Assembly (NCBI RefSeq): GCF_016907955.1
Contig: NZ_JAFBCX010000017.1
Span: 62,001 to 126,000, forward strand
Direction of reading: 5' to 3'
Source: Lentzea nigeriaca
GTDB taxonomy: Bacteria > Actinomycetota > Actinomycetes > Mycobacteriales > Pseudonocardiaceae
DNA length: 64,000 nucleotides
Shown: one piece after another, positions 9,010 to 16,238 of the stretch
Layout: each line of letters begins with the position of its first letter
Position numbering within the stretch: position 1 is the stretch's first letter
Position numbers and translations under genes: made by a program
The notes under the pieces: model-generated
Told to the model about the DNA's origin: nothing
Databases searched by the model: none
Seen by the model: the letters and a program-made list of their open reading frames with translations, nothing else

Positions 9010-9070
9010 CATGCTCCCTGCGACTGCCGTGAACCCGCGTCCGCGCGTCCCGTGTACTGACCATGCTATC

Positions 9071-9078
9071 CAGTAACT
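9071..9078 (+). promoter_or_regulatory. candidate TetR operator motif CAGTAACT
   Basis: CAGTAACT lies between the divergent TetR genes, 62 bp from one start and 73 bp from the other, where autoregulation would be expected. It shares the CAnTAACT core seen in the other promoter gaps of the island. Only the recurrence supports it. Confidence 0.45.
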
Positions 9079-9150
9079 CCGACGTTGGAACGCGCAATTC
9101 CAGCTGCACAAGTGACTCCAGAGCTCAAGGCTCCCGGCATACTTGACATC

Positions 9151-9756
9151 ATGACGACATCCAGAGCCCGCGCCGCTCACCGCCCTTCACGCAAGCAGTG
9201 GGTGATCGAGGCGGCAACGGAGCTGTTCGCCACCCAGCCGCCGGACGAGGTGACGGTGGCCGACATCGCCGCTCGGGCGGAGATGACCTCGGCTGCGGTG
9301 TACTACCACTTCTCCTCCAAGGACCACGTCCTGGTGGAAGGTATGCGGGTGTTCGCGGCCGCGCTGCGCGAGCAGATGGAGGCGCTCACGGAGGCCCACA
9401 CTCCAGACTCCGACATCGGTCCCGCCGTCACCGCACTGTTGGCCTGGCTGGGCGAGCACCGGTCGGCCGCCACCGTGTTCTTCGTGTCGTCGGCCGGTAT
9501 GAGCCAGGACGCGGAGGCGCTGCGGCAGGCGAGCCGTACGGAGCTGGTGCGTGAACTGGTGCTGCTGATCCGCAAGGCCCGCACGTCGGTCTCCGACGCT
9601 GAGGCGGCGGTGATCGCCCTGGGCCTGCTGGCGCTGTTGGAGACCGCGGCGATCTCACAGGTCCGCGGCGACGACGTCTACCGCTCGCTCGGCCACCGCT
9701 CCTTCGTCCGTGAGGTCGGCCTGCTCGCAGAGCGGATCGCCGACCCGGCCACCTGA
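9151..9756 (+). CDS. TetR-family transcriptional regulator (second)
   Basis: A 201-residue TetR-family protein. The helix-turn-helix is in residues about 13-60 (VTVADIAARAEMTSAAVYYH), followed by a helical effector domain. ATG 9151 is chosen because the HTH lies at the usual distance from it. No convincing ribosome-binding site is visible, so a leaderless transcript or the in-frame upstream ATG at 9085 is possible. It differs clearly in sequence from the divergent TetR, so two signals may control the island. The 3' end faces the convergent E2 gene, with a 26-bp gap. Confidence 0.88.
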   Translation: MTTSRARAAHRPSRKQWVIEAATELFATQPPDEVTVADIAARAEMTSAAVYYHFSSKDHVLVEGMRVFAAALREQMEALTEAHTPDSDIGPAVTALLAWLGEHRSAATVFFVSSAGMSQDAEALRQASRTELVRELVLLIRKARTSVSDAEAAVIALGLLALLETAAISQVRGDDVYRSLGHRSFVREVGLLAERIADPAT

Positions 9757-9782
9757 GCGGACCGGATCGCCGAGGCCTCGGA

Positions 9783-11216
9783 TCACACCAGCAGGCGGAG
9801 GGGCTTGCGCAGCAATTCACCGACCGTGCGCAGATATTCGGCCGCGGGTGCCCCGTCGACGGCGCGGTGGTCGAAGGTCAGGCTCAGGGTGAGCACCCGC
9901 GTCCGCACGGGCCGGTCGTCCACCCACTCGACGCCGTCCTTGAGCCTGCCCACACCGAGAATCGCGACATTTCCGGTGTTGATGACGGGTGTGAAGAAGT
10001 CGACGCCGTATCCGCCCAGCGAAGTGACCGTGAAAGTGGCGCCTTCCAGCAGGGCCGGGGAGATCCGCCCCTCGCGCGCGGCCTCGGCCAGTGCCCTCGA
10101 CCGGCGGGCGATCTCGGGCAGCGGCAGTGCCTCCGCGTCCTCGATCACCGGGACCAGCAGGCCCCCCGGAACGGCCACCGCGAACCCGAGGTGGATGTCA
10201 CCGAGTAGATGGATGCCGTCCTCCCGCACCGTCGCGTTGAGCAGCGGGTGTCGGCGCAGGGCCAGCGCGGCGGCCTTGAGCAGGAAGTCGTTGAGGCTGG
10301 GCACCGGCAGGTCGCCGTCGGCCCACTCCTCCTTGAGCCGCTCCCGCAGGGACACCACGGCGTCCATCCGCACTTCGTAGCCGTGTGTCAGCTGCGCCAT
10401 CTCCTGGAGGCTGGCGTGCATCCGGCGGGCGATGGTGCCGCGCATCCCGGTGAGCGGGAGGACGTCGCCGGCCTGGGGTTCGGCCCCAGGGCGCACGGGC
10501 GTAGGCGCGGGCGTTGGCGCGGGCGTCGGCGTGACGGCCTCGAGGTCGGCCCTGCGGATCCAGCCGCCAGGGCCGGTGCCGTTCACCTCGGAGAGATCGA
10601 TGCCCCGTTCCTTCGCCAGCTTGCGCACCAGCGGTGAGACGGAAGCGCTCGGCGGGGCCGGTGCGACGAGGCCCCTGGGGAAGTCCGCCAAGAACTCCTC
10701 CACGTCCTCGGAGAGGATCCGTCCACCGGGCCCGGTGCCGCGTACCGCGGTGAGATCGACGTCGGCCGCGGCCGCCACCCGCCGAGCGTTCGGTGAGGAC
10801 AGGAGCCGGCCATCGGCGCCGCGTGGGGCGGCGCTGCCATTGGGAGAGTTCGCCGCGCCGCTCGGGGTCGGCACCGCGGAGGCAGCCACGACACGCACGG
10901 GCTCCACGGCCGCGGGCCCGGCCCCAGGCCCGGCGGGCATCGGCGTACCCCCTGGGTCCGGTGGCTGCTCGCCCTCGGCCAGCAGCCAGCCGATGAGGGC
11001 CCCGGCCGGGACCGTGGTACCCGCCGGAACCACGGGGTGGAAGATTCCCCCGGCCTCCGCCTCGATGTCCACGTCCACCTTGTCGGTGGCCAGCCGCAGC
11101 AGTGCGTCGCCCTCGGCGACGACGGCGCCGGTGACCACGAGCCATTCGTCGATCATGCCTTCCTGCATGGAGAGGCCGATCTTCGGCAGCAGAACCTCGA
11201 CCGCCACGTCGGTCAC
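9783..11216 (-). CDS. 2-oxoacid dehydrogenase E2 (dihydrolipoamide acyltransferase)
   Basis: A 477-residue E2 with domains in order: a lipoyl domain with the lipoylated Lys in LATDKVDVDIEAEAGG (about residues 43-58), a Pro/Ala linker, two peripheral-subunit-binding domains (SSPNARRVAAAADVDL with GTGPGGRI, then SPLVRKLAKERGIDL with GTGPGGWI), a second Pro/Thr linker, and the catalytic acyltransferase domain ending in FDHRAVDG with the catalytic His. Two E3/E1-binding domains in one chain are uncommon. GTG 11216 overlaps the E1 beta stop (GTGA). No E3 gene is nearby, so a housekeeping dihydrolipoamide dehydrogenase probably serves it. It likely oxidises a branched or acetoin-like 2-oxo acid made by the pathway. 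Confidence 0.92.
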   Translation of the reverse strand: MTDVAVEVLLPKIGLSMQEGMIDEWLVVTGAVVAEGDALLRLATDKVDVDIEAEAGGIFHPVVPAGTTVPAGALIGWLLAEGEQPPDPGGTPMPAGPGAGPAAVEPVRVVAASAVPTPSGAANSPNGSAAPRGADGRLLSSPNARRVAAAADVDLTAVRGTGPGGRILSEDVEEFLADFPRGLVAPAPPSASVSPLVRKLAKERGIDLSEVNGTGPGGWIRRADLEAVTPTPAPTPAPTPVRPGAEPQAGDVLPLTGMRGTIARRMHASLQEMAQLTHGYEVRMDAVVSLRERLKEEWADGDLPVPSLNDFLLKAAALALRRHPLLNATVREDGIHLLGDIHLGFAVAVPGGLLVPVIEDAEALPLPEIARRSRALAEAAREGRISPALLEGATFTVTSLGGYGVDFFTPVINTGNVAILGVGRLKDGVEWVDDRPVRTRVLTLSLTFDHRAVDGAPAAEYLRTVGELLRKPLRLLV

Positions 11217-12247
11217 GACCTTTCGAGGAGGCGGCGGCAGCCCTCGGCGATCCGCGCGCGATCGGGCACGTACGCCTTCTCGAGGACCGGGGAGAAGGGA
11301 ACCGGGGAGAAGGGGGCGCCGATGCGCAGGACCGGCGCGTCCAGGTGGTCGAAGGCCGCGTCCTGGATCTGGGCCGCGATCTCCGCGCCCAGTCCACCGA
11401 AGGTGACGGCCTCGTGCACCACGAGCACGCGGTTGGTCCGGCGCACGGAGGCGAACATGGTCTCGGTGTCCAGTGGCTGCACGGTACGGGGGTCGATCAC
11501 CTCGATCTCCACCCCCTGCGCCGCGAGTTCGTCGGCCGCCGCGAGGGCCTCGCCCACCATGCGACCCAGGGCGATGACGGTGACGTCGGAGCCCTGCCGC
11601 GCGGTGTGCGCCTGGCCCAGCGGAATGCCGTAGATCTCCTCGGGCACTTCGCTGGTGCTGCCCAACAGGACCTTGTTCAGCATCACGACGACCGGGTTGT
11701 CGTCCCGGATGGCCGAGACGGTCAGGCCCTTGGCGGTGTACGCGTCGGACGGCATGACCACCTTGAGGCCCGGAACGTGGGCGAGCCAGGCCTCCAGGCT
11801 CTGGCTGTGCTGGGCGGCTGCGCCGAGGCCCGCGCCGGAGGCGGTGGTGATGGTGAGCGGCACGGACAGGGCGCCGCCGAACATGTACTTCATCTTGGCG
11901 GCCTGGTTGACGATCTGGTCGAGGCAAACGCCGATGAAGTCCATGAACATCAGGTCGACCACGGGTCGCAGGCCACGCGCGGCGGCGCCGACGCCGAGGC
12001 CGACCAGCGCAGCCTCGGAGATGGGTGTGTCGATCATGCGGCGGGGCCCGAACTCGTCGAGCAGGTTGTCGAACATGCGGAACACGCCGCCGTAACCGGC
12101 CACGTCCTCGCCGGCGACGAAGACGTTCTCGTCCTCGCGCATGGCCTGCGCGAGTCCCTCGTTGAAGGCCTTGACGTAGGTCAGTTTGCGGGCCACGACG
12201 TTCGGTGCGGCGGCCGGTGCTTCCTTGACGATGGTCATGGCGGTCAT
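11213..12247 (-). CDS. 2-oxoacid dehydrogenase E1 beta subunit
   Basis: A 344-residue transketolase-like E1 beta subunit (pyrimidine plus C-terminal domains). It shows EDVAGYGGVFRMFDNL, the DTPISEAALVGLGVGAA segment and the C-terminal IDPRTVQPLD and VHEAVTFGGLGAE motifs of the acetoin/branched-chain 2-oxoacid dehydrogenases. ATG 12247 overlaps the E1 alpha stop (ATGA). It works with E1 alpha as an alpha2beta2 ThDP-dependent decarboxylase that acylates the E2 lipoyl group. Substrate specificity (acetoin, 2-oxoisovalerate or other) is not readable with confidence. Confidence 0.93.
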   Translation of the reverse strand: MTAMTIVKEAPAAAPNVVARKLTYVKAFNEGLAQAMREDENVFVAGEDVAGYGGVFRMFDNLLDEFGPRRMIDTPISEAALVGLGVGAAARGLRPVVDLMFMDFIGVCLDQIVNQAAKMKYMFGGALSVPLTITTASGAGLGAAAQHSQSLEAWLAHVPGLKVVMPSDAYTAKGLTVSAIRDDNPVVVMLNKVLLGSTSEVPEEIYGIPLGQAHTARQGSDVTVIALGRMVGEALAAADELAAQGVEIEVIDPRTVQPLDTETMFASVRRTNRVLVVHEAVTFGGLGAEIAAQIQDAAFDHLDAPVLRIGAPFSPVPFSPVLEKAYVPDRARIAEGCRRLLERS

Positions 12248-13254
12248 CCCGAGTAGACGTTGAGCAGCAGGTCGGCTGGATCGGGCAGGGGGCTCGCCTC
12301 GGCGTACGCGATGGCCTCGGCGATCTCGTCGCGGGTGCGCTGCCACACGTCGTCCAGCTCGGCCCGCGTCGCGGTGCCGTCGGCGACGGCCCGTGCCTCC
12401 AGCAGGTCGATGGGGTCACGGGCCTTCCACTCGGCGACCTCCTCGGCCGAGCGGTAGGGGTGACGCAGTCCCTTGACGCCCTGATGGTCGTAGAAGCGGT
12501 AGGTCTTGGCCTCGATCATCATCGGGCCGGCGCCCGCCCGAGCCCGTGCGACGGCGTCGGCGGCGGCGCGATGGACGGCGAGCGCGTCCATGCCGTCGAC
12601 GATCACACTCGGCATGCCGTAGGCGGCGGCACGGTCGGCGACGTCGGTGAGCAGCATGTGCCCGGACTGCGGGGTGAACTCCGCGTAGCCGTTGTTCTCG
12701 CAGACGAACACCACCGGCAGGCCGAGGATCGCGGCCATGTTCGCGCCCTCGTGGAAGGCGCCGATGTTGGTGGCGCCATCGCCGAAGAAGGTCACAGCAA
12801 CGCTGTCCTCGCCCTTGTACCGGGCAGCGAAGGCGGCACCCACGGCGATCGGCACGCCCGCCCCGACGATGCCGTTGGCGCCGAGCATGCCGCGGGTGAG
12901 GTCGTTGATGTGCATGCTCCCGCCGCGGCCGAGGCAGGCGCCGGTGACCCGGCCGTACAGCTCGGCGTACATCTCGCGCAGGCCGACGCCCTTGGCCACC
13001 GCGTGCCCGTGGCCCCGGTGGGTGGAAGTGATCTGGTCGTCGTCGCGCAGGGCCGCCATCACGCCGGCGGCCACGGCTTCCTGGCCGACGTAGAGGTGCA
13101 GGAAGCCGGGCAGCCTGCCCGCCTCCATGAGCTTTCCCGCCTCGGTCTCGAACAGCCGGATGCGCACCATGCGCTCGTGCAGATCCTTGACGACCTGCGC
13201 GGATTCCTGGTTCGCGGCCGGATCGGCCGACTTCTTCGATGCCCTCTGAGCCAT
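12244..13254 (-). CDS. 2-oxoacid dehydrogenase E1 alpha subunit
   Basis: A 336-residue ThDP-binding E1 alpha. The ThDP motif runs from GDGATNIGAFHEG to CENNGY, and GRGGSMHI and THRGHGHA segments are present. Length and motifs resemble AcoA/acetoin dehydrogenase E1 more than the longer branched-chain E1 alpha. ATG 13254 follows AAGGGG at good spacing; an upstream in-frame ATG at 13335 would add a non-conserved extension that runs through the promoter motifs. First gene of the E1a-E1b-E2 operon; its promoter gap carries TTGTTGTGTCGG and CAGTAACT. Confidence 0.92.
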   Translation of the reverse strand: MAQRASKKSADPAANQESAQVVKDLHERMVRIRLFETEAGKLMEAGRLPGFLHLYVGQEAVAAGVMAALRDDDQITSTHRGHGHAVAKGVGLREMYAELYGRVTGACLGRGGSMHINDLTRGMLGANGIVGAGVPIAVGAAFAARYKGEDSVAVTFFGDGATNIGAFHEGANMAAILGLPVVFVCENNGYAEFTPQSGHMLLTDVADRAAAYGMPSVIVDGMDALAVHRAAADAVARARAGAGPMMIEAKTYRFYDHQGVKGLRHPYRSAEEVAEWKARDPIDLLEARAVADGTATRAELDDVWQRTRDEIAEAIAYAEASPLPDPADLLLNVYSG

Positions 13255-13299
13255 CGTCCGCCCCTTCGCCCCGAGCGAGGTGTAACCAGCGATCGGACT

Positions 13300-13323
13300 T
13301 TGTTGTGTCGGCATACAGTAACT
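13300..13323. promoter_or_regulatory. promoter-gap motif pair TTGTTGTGTCGG and CAGTAACT
   Basis: TTGTTGTGTCGG (13300-13311) and CAGTAACT (13316-13323) lie 46-69 bp upstream of the E1 alpha start. Exactly the same 12-mer occurs at 14041-14052 upstream of the Rieske oxygenase gene, also beside a CAnTAACT copy (14029-14036). The pairing suggests a shared regulator for both transcription units; the protein that binds is inferred. Confidence 0.45.
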
Positions 13324-13373
13324 AGCAGGGGGCACCTTACTGAAGAGGTTCTCAAATTACTATGGGCAGGACC

Positions 13374-13821
13374 TCAACCGGCTTCGAGACCGCCGCCACG
13401 CCGGTCCACGACCTCCACACCGTTGCCCTCCGGATCAGCCCAGAAACTGATCCGCCGACCCGCGCGCCGACACCACGACCGGCGACGACAGCGGACTGGC
13501 ACCGGCAGCCGGCAGCACGGCGACAAAGGGCGCGACATCGTCCACGTGGAAGGTGAGGTAGGCCAGACCGCAGCGCTCGGCGAGCGGTACGGCCGACGGG
13601 AACGACACCGCACTCGCCTGGGGCTGGATCAGCTTGATCCGGCCACCGGACGGCACCTCGAGCCAGACGACGAGGAGCTGTCCGCCCAGTCCGGCCGGGC
13701 CGGCGATCGCCTGCGGAATGCGGGAGCGGTGCACGGGGACACAGCCGAGCGCCTCAGCGTAGAAACGCTCCATCACCTCCATGTCCCGGACCACGACCCC
13801 CGCCTCGAAGGGCTGGGTCAT
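13374..13821 (-). pseudogene. VOC/glyoxalase-fold protein with apparent frameshift
   Basis: A VOC-superfamily protein starting at ATG 13821 after GGAAGGGGG. The first part (VVVRDMEVMERFYAEALG to AYLTFHVDDV) reads in one frame and stops at 13435. The expected C-terminal strand FWADPEGNGVEVVDRRG is present but in the next frame, from about 13450 down to 13374. The total span of 448 bp is one base more than a multiple of three, as a single-base insertion would give. It is either a recent pseudogene or an assembly error in a GC-rich run. If intact, it would be a small metal-dependent lyase, isomerase or dioxygenase-like protein of the pathway. Confidence 0.75.
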
Positions 13822-14022
13822 CTGCCCCCTTCCGGGCGTCTCGGCCGGACCGGTCGCCTCATCGACCATCGGGCCCACCTCTCCGTCGGCCTGCCAGCCA
13901 TCTCGTCCCAGTAGCTGGAGCCATTCACTAGAAAGATCCCACAGAGCCGAGCGTGACTCTGCCACAGAAGACGGGGTGACCTGTGGGATTCCACCCCACG
14001 AAGTTCGGCACTTACTATTGAC

Positions 14023-14052
14023 ACACAACACTAACTCCTGTTGTTGTGTCGG
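14023..14052. promoter_or_regulatory. inverted repeat ACACAACA-N11-TGTTGTGT with CACTAACT
   Basis: A perfect 8-bp inverted repeat (14023-14030 and 14042-14049) with an 11-bp spacer that contains most of CACTAACT (14029-14036). The right arm extends into the 12-mer TTGTTGTGTCGG shared with 13300-13311. It lies 65-94 bp upstream of the Rieske oxygenase start, a position fitting an operator. An extended TTGACA-N-type promoter could overlap (ttgacac at 14018). Confidence 0.5.
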
Positions 14053-14116
14053 TCACAGCGCAGCTGTAGCACCAGGACCCCTTCACCAGCTCGCGGCTGG
14101 GAGGATTGAGGACACC

Positions 14117-15385
14117 GTGGTCCAGATCAATTCACCGGAGACCCGAACGGCGGACGACGATCGTCCCCTGCCGCCCCCCGCTCCGGAATACACGTCATGG
14201 ATCGGCCAGGACCGCTCCACGGACGCCGCGGGCGTCGCGACGCGGCAGGACGCGGCCGAGCTCGCCGAGCGTGTCGTCGAGCACTACATCAACAACACCA
14301 CGCACGAGGCCGAGGAGCAGTGGACGGAACCCGTCGACAACTACCTCGACGCCGACCGCTGGCTGCGGGAGATGGACGCCGTCCACCGGAGCGTTCCGCT
14401 GCCATTGGCCATGTCGTGCGAGCTCCCCGGACCGGGCACCTACAAGGCGTTGGACGTGCTCGGCGTCCCCATCCTGATCACCCGGGACCGCAAGGGCGTC
14501 GTGCACGCGATGATCAACGCCTGCCGGCACCGCGGCGCCGAGCTCGTCGAGCCGGGCTGCGGCGTGGCGAAGCGGATCACCTGCCCTTACCACGCCTGGT
14601 CGTACGACCTGTCGGGCGAGCTGCGCGGCGTGTACGCCGAGAAGACCTTCGGCGAAGTGCCACGCGAGAAGCGAAGCCTGATCCAGCTCCCCGTCGGTGA
14701 GCGCGCCGGCATCGTCTTCGTATCGCTCGATCCGGCCGCCGAGCACGACCTGGACGCCTGGCTGGGAGACCTGCGGCCGCTCCTGGAAGGGCTCCGCTTC
14801 GCGGACTGCCACCACTACGCGACCCGTGAGCTGACCAGTCCGAACTGGAAGGTCACCCTCGACGGGTACCTGGAGACCTACCACTTCGCGTCGCTGCACA
14901 CGAAGACGGTCTTCGAGACGAACTTCTCCAACATGATGGCCCATGACACCTGGGGCCCTCACCAGCGTCTCGGCGCCGCCCTGCGACCCGTCGCCGACCT
15001 GGTGGAACTGCCCCAGGAGCAGCGCGATCCGGGCGACGTCGTAGGAGCCATCTACTGGCTCTTCCCCGGTATGGCGATCGCCGGCACCTGGCGCAACAAG
15101 ATCGCCGTCTCCATCGTGATCCCCCGCACTGCCACCGAATCGGTGACCCAGCAGATCATCCTGCTGCGCGAGCCCGTCGTCACCGAGGAGGAACGTCACG
15201 CCGCCGACCAGTTCGGCGAGTGGTTCTACGAGGTGGTCCGCGACGAGGACTACGCGACCACCTACGGAGTGCAGCGGGGGCTGAAGGCCCTCGCCGGGAC
15301 CGACTTCGTCTTCGGACGCAACGAACCCGGTCTCCAGCACTTCCACCGCACCATCCACCGCCTCCTGGACGAGGCGTCCAGATGA
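14117..15385 (+). CDS. Rieske non-heme iron oxygenase, alpha-type
   Basis: A 422-residue ring-hydroxylating-type oxygenase. The Rieske centre is C136-x-H138 and C156-x2-H159 (CRHRGAE and CPYHAW). The mononuclear iron site has His256 and His261 in YLETYHFASLH. GTG 14117 is the only in-frame start matching the conserved N-terminal length and is preceded by GAGGA and, further up, GGGAGG. It is first in an operon with an SDR and the phosphotransferase at 16239 (4-nt overlaps). Electrons may come from the reductase at 28522 or the ferredoxin at 19940. The operon suggests it acts on a phosphorylated or phosphorylatable substrate, which is inference. Confidence 0.92.
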   Translation: MVQINSPETRTADDDRPLPPPAPEYTSWIGQDRSTDAAGVATRQDAAELAERVVEHYINNTTHEAEEQWTEPVDNYLDADRWLREMDAVHRSVPLPLAMSCELPGPGTYKALDVLGVPILITRDRKGVVHAMINACRHRGAELVEPGCGVAKRITCPYHAWSYDLSGELRGVYAEKTFGEVPREKRSLIQLPVGERAGIVFVSLDPAAEHDLDAWLGDLRPLLEGLRFADCHHYATRELTSPNWKVTLDGYLETYHFASLHTKTVFETNFSNMMAHDTWGPHQRLGAALRPVADLVELPQEQRDPGDVVGAIYWLFPGMAIAGTWRNKIAVSIVIPRTATESVTQQIILLREPVVTEEERHAADQFGEWFYEVVRDEDYATTYGVQRGLKALAGTDFVFGRNEPGLQHFHRTIHRLLDEASR

Positions 15386-15414
15386 CGAACCAACAACCCT
15401 CGCAGGAGAAGAAC

Positions 15415-16206
15415 ATGGTGGCTACGGGCAGCCTCGACGGACGTGTCGCGGTGATCACGGGCAGCACGCGCAGCATCGGCCGCGCCATTGCCGAGGCCTT
15501 CCTGGCCGACGGGGCAACGGTCGTGCTCAGCGGCCGCTCGGAGATCAAGGGCAAGCAGGCGCTGGAGGAACTCGAGGCCGGCGAGAAGGCCGTCTTCCAC
15601 GCCTCCGACTCGAGCAGCCAGGCGGACATCGAGGCACTCGTCGACTGGACGGTCGAGCGCTTCGGCCGACTGGACATCATGGTCAACAACGTCGGCGGCA
15701 CCGAGGGCTTCGCCCCGGTCCACGAGCTGAGCGACGAGGCGTGGCACAAGGCGCTCGACCTAAACCTCAACGCCTACTTCTACGGCACCCGCCGCGCGCT
15801 GAAGCCCATGCTGGAAGGCGGCTGGGGGCGGGTCATCAACATCTCCTCGGTCGAGGGCAAGCAGGCCAACAAGCCCGCGATCAGCCACTACATCACCAAC
15901 AAGCACGCCATCCACGGTCTGACCAAGGCGACCGCCTTCGAGTACGGCACCCTGGGCATCACCTGCAACGCGATCTGCCCCGGCGCCGTCGACACCGACC
16001 TGATGCGTGCCGCGGGACCGGCCGCGGCCGAGGCAGAGGGCATCAGTTACGAGGAGTGGCTGGGCCGGTTCGCCGAGCACGCCGCCACCAAGAAGATCAC
16101 CACCGTCGAGCAGATCGCGGGAGTCGCCAGGCTGCTCGCGAGCGACGCGGGCGCGGGCATCACCGGCACGCTGATCAGCGTCGACGGCGGCACGGCGCAG
16201 TGGTGA
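15415..16206 (+). CDS. short-chain dehydrogenase/reductase
   Basis: A 263-residue classical SDR. The cofactor motif is TGSTRSIG (about residues 15-22), followed by NNVGG and the catalytic Ser...Tyr-x3-Lys (ISSVEG, then YITNK). It is likely NAD-dependent and may oxidise a hydroxylated product of the Rieske enzyme. AGGAG lies 8 bp before ATG 15415; an in-frame ATG at 15382 overlapping the oxygenase stop (ATGA) is the alternative and would add 11 residues. Its stop overlaps a GTG that could start the following phosphotransferase. Confidence 0.9.
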   Translation: MVATGSLDGRVAVITGSTRSIGRAIAEAFLADGATVVLSGRSEIKGKQALEELEAGEKAVFHASDSSSQADIEALVDWTVERFGRLDIMVNNVGGTEGFAPVHELSDEAWHKALDLNLNAYFYGTRRALKPMLEGGWGRVINISSVEGKQANKPAISHYITNKHAIHGLTKATAFEYGTLGITCNAICPGAVDTDLMRAAGPAAAEAEGISYEEWLGRFAEHAATKKITTVEQIAGVARLLASDAGAGITGTLISVDGGTAQW

Positions 16207-16238
16207 GCGGCGCGACGGACGGCGGGAGCCCCACCACC

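Noticed and set aside
9783..12419. Single 878-codon frame spanning E1 beta and E2
   Set aside because: The frame is open by chance upstream; the E2 lipoyl domain starts at GTG 11216 in overlap with the E1 beta stop, and the upstream part is a shadow of E1 beta.
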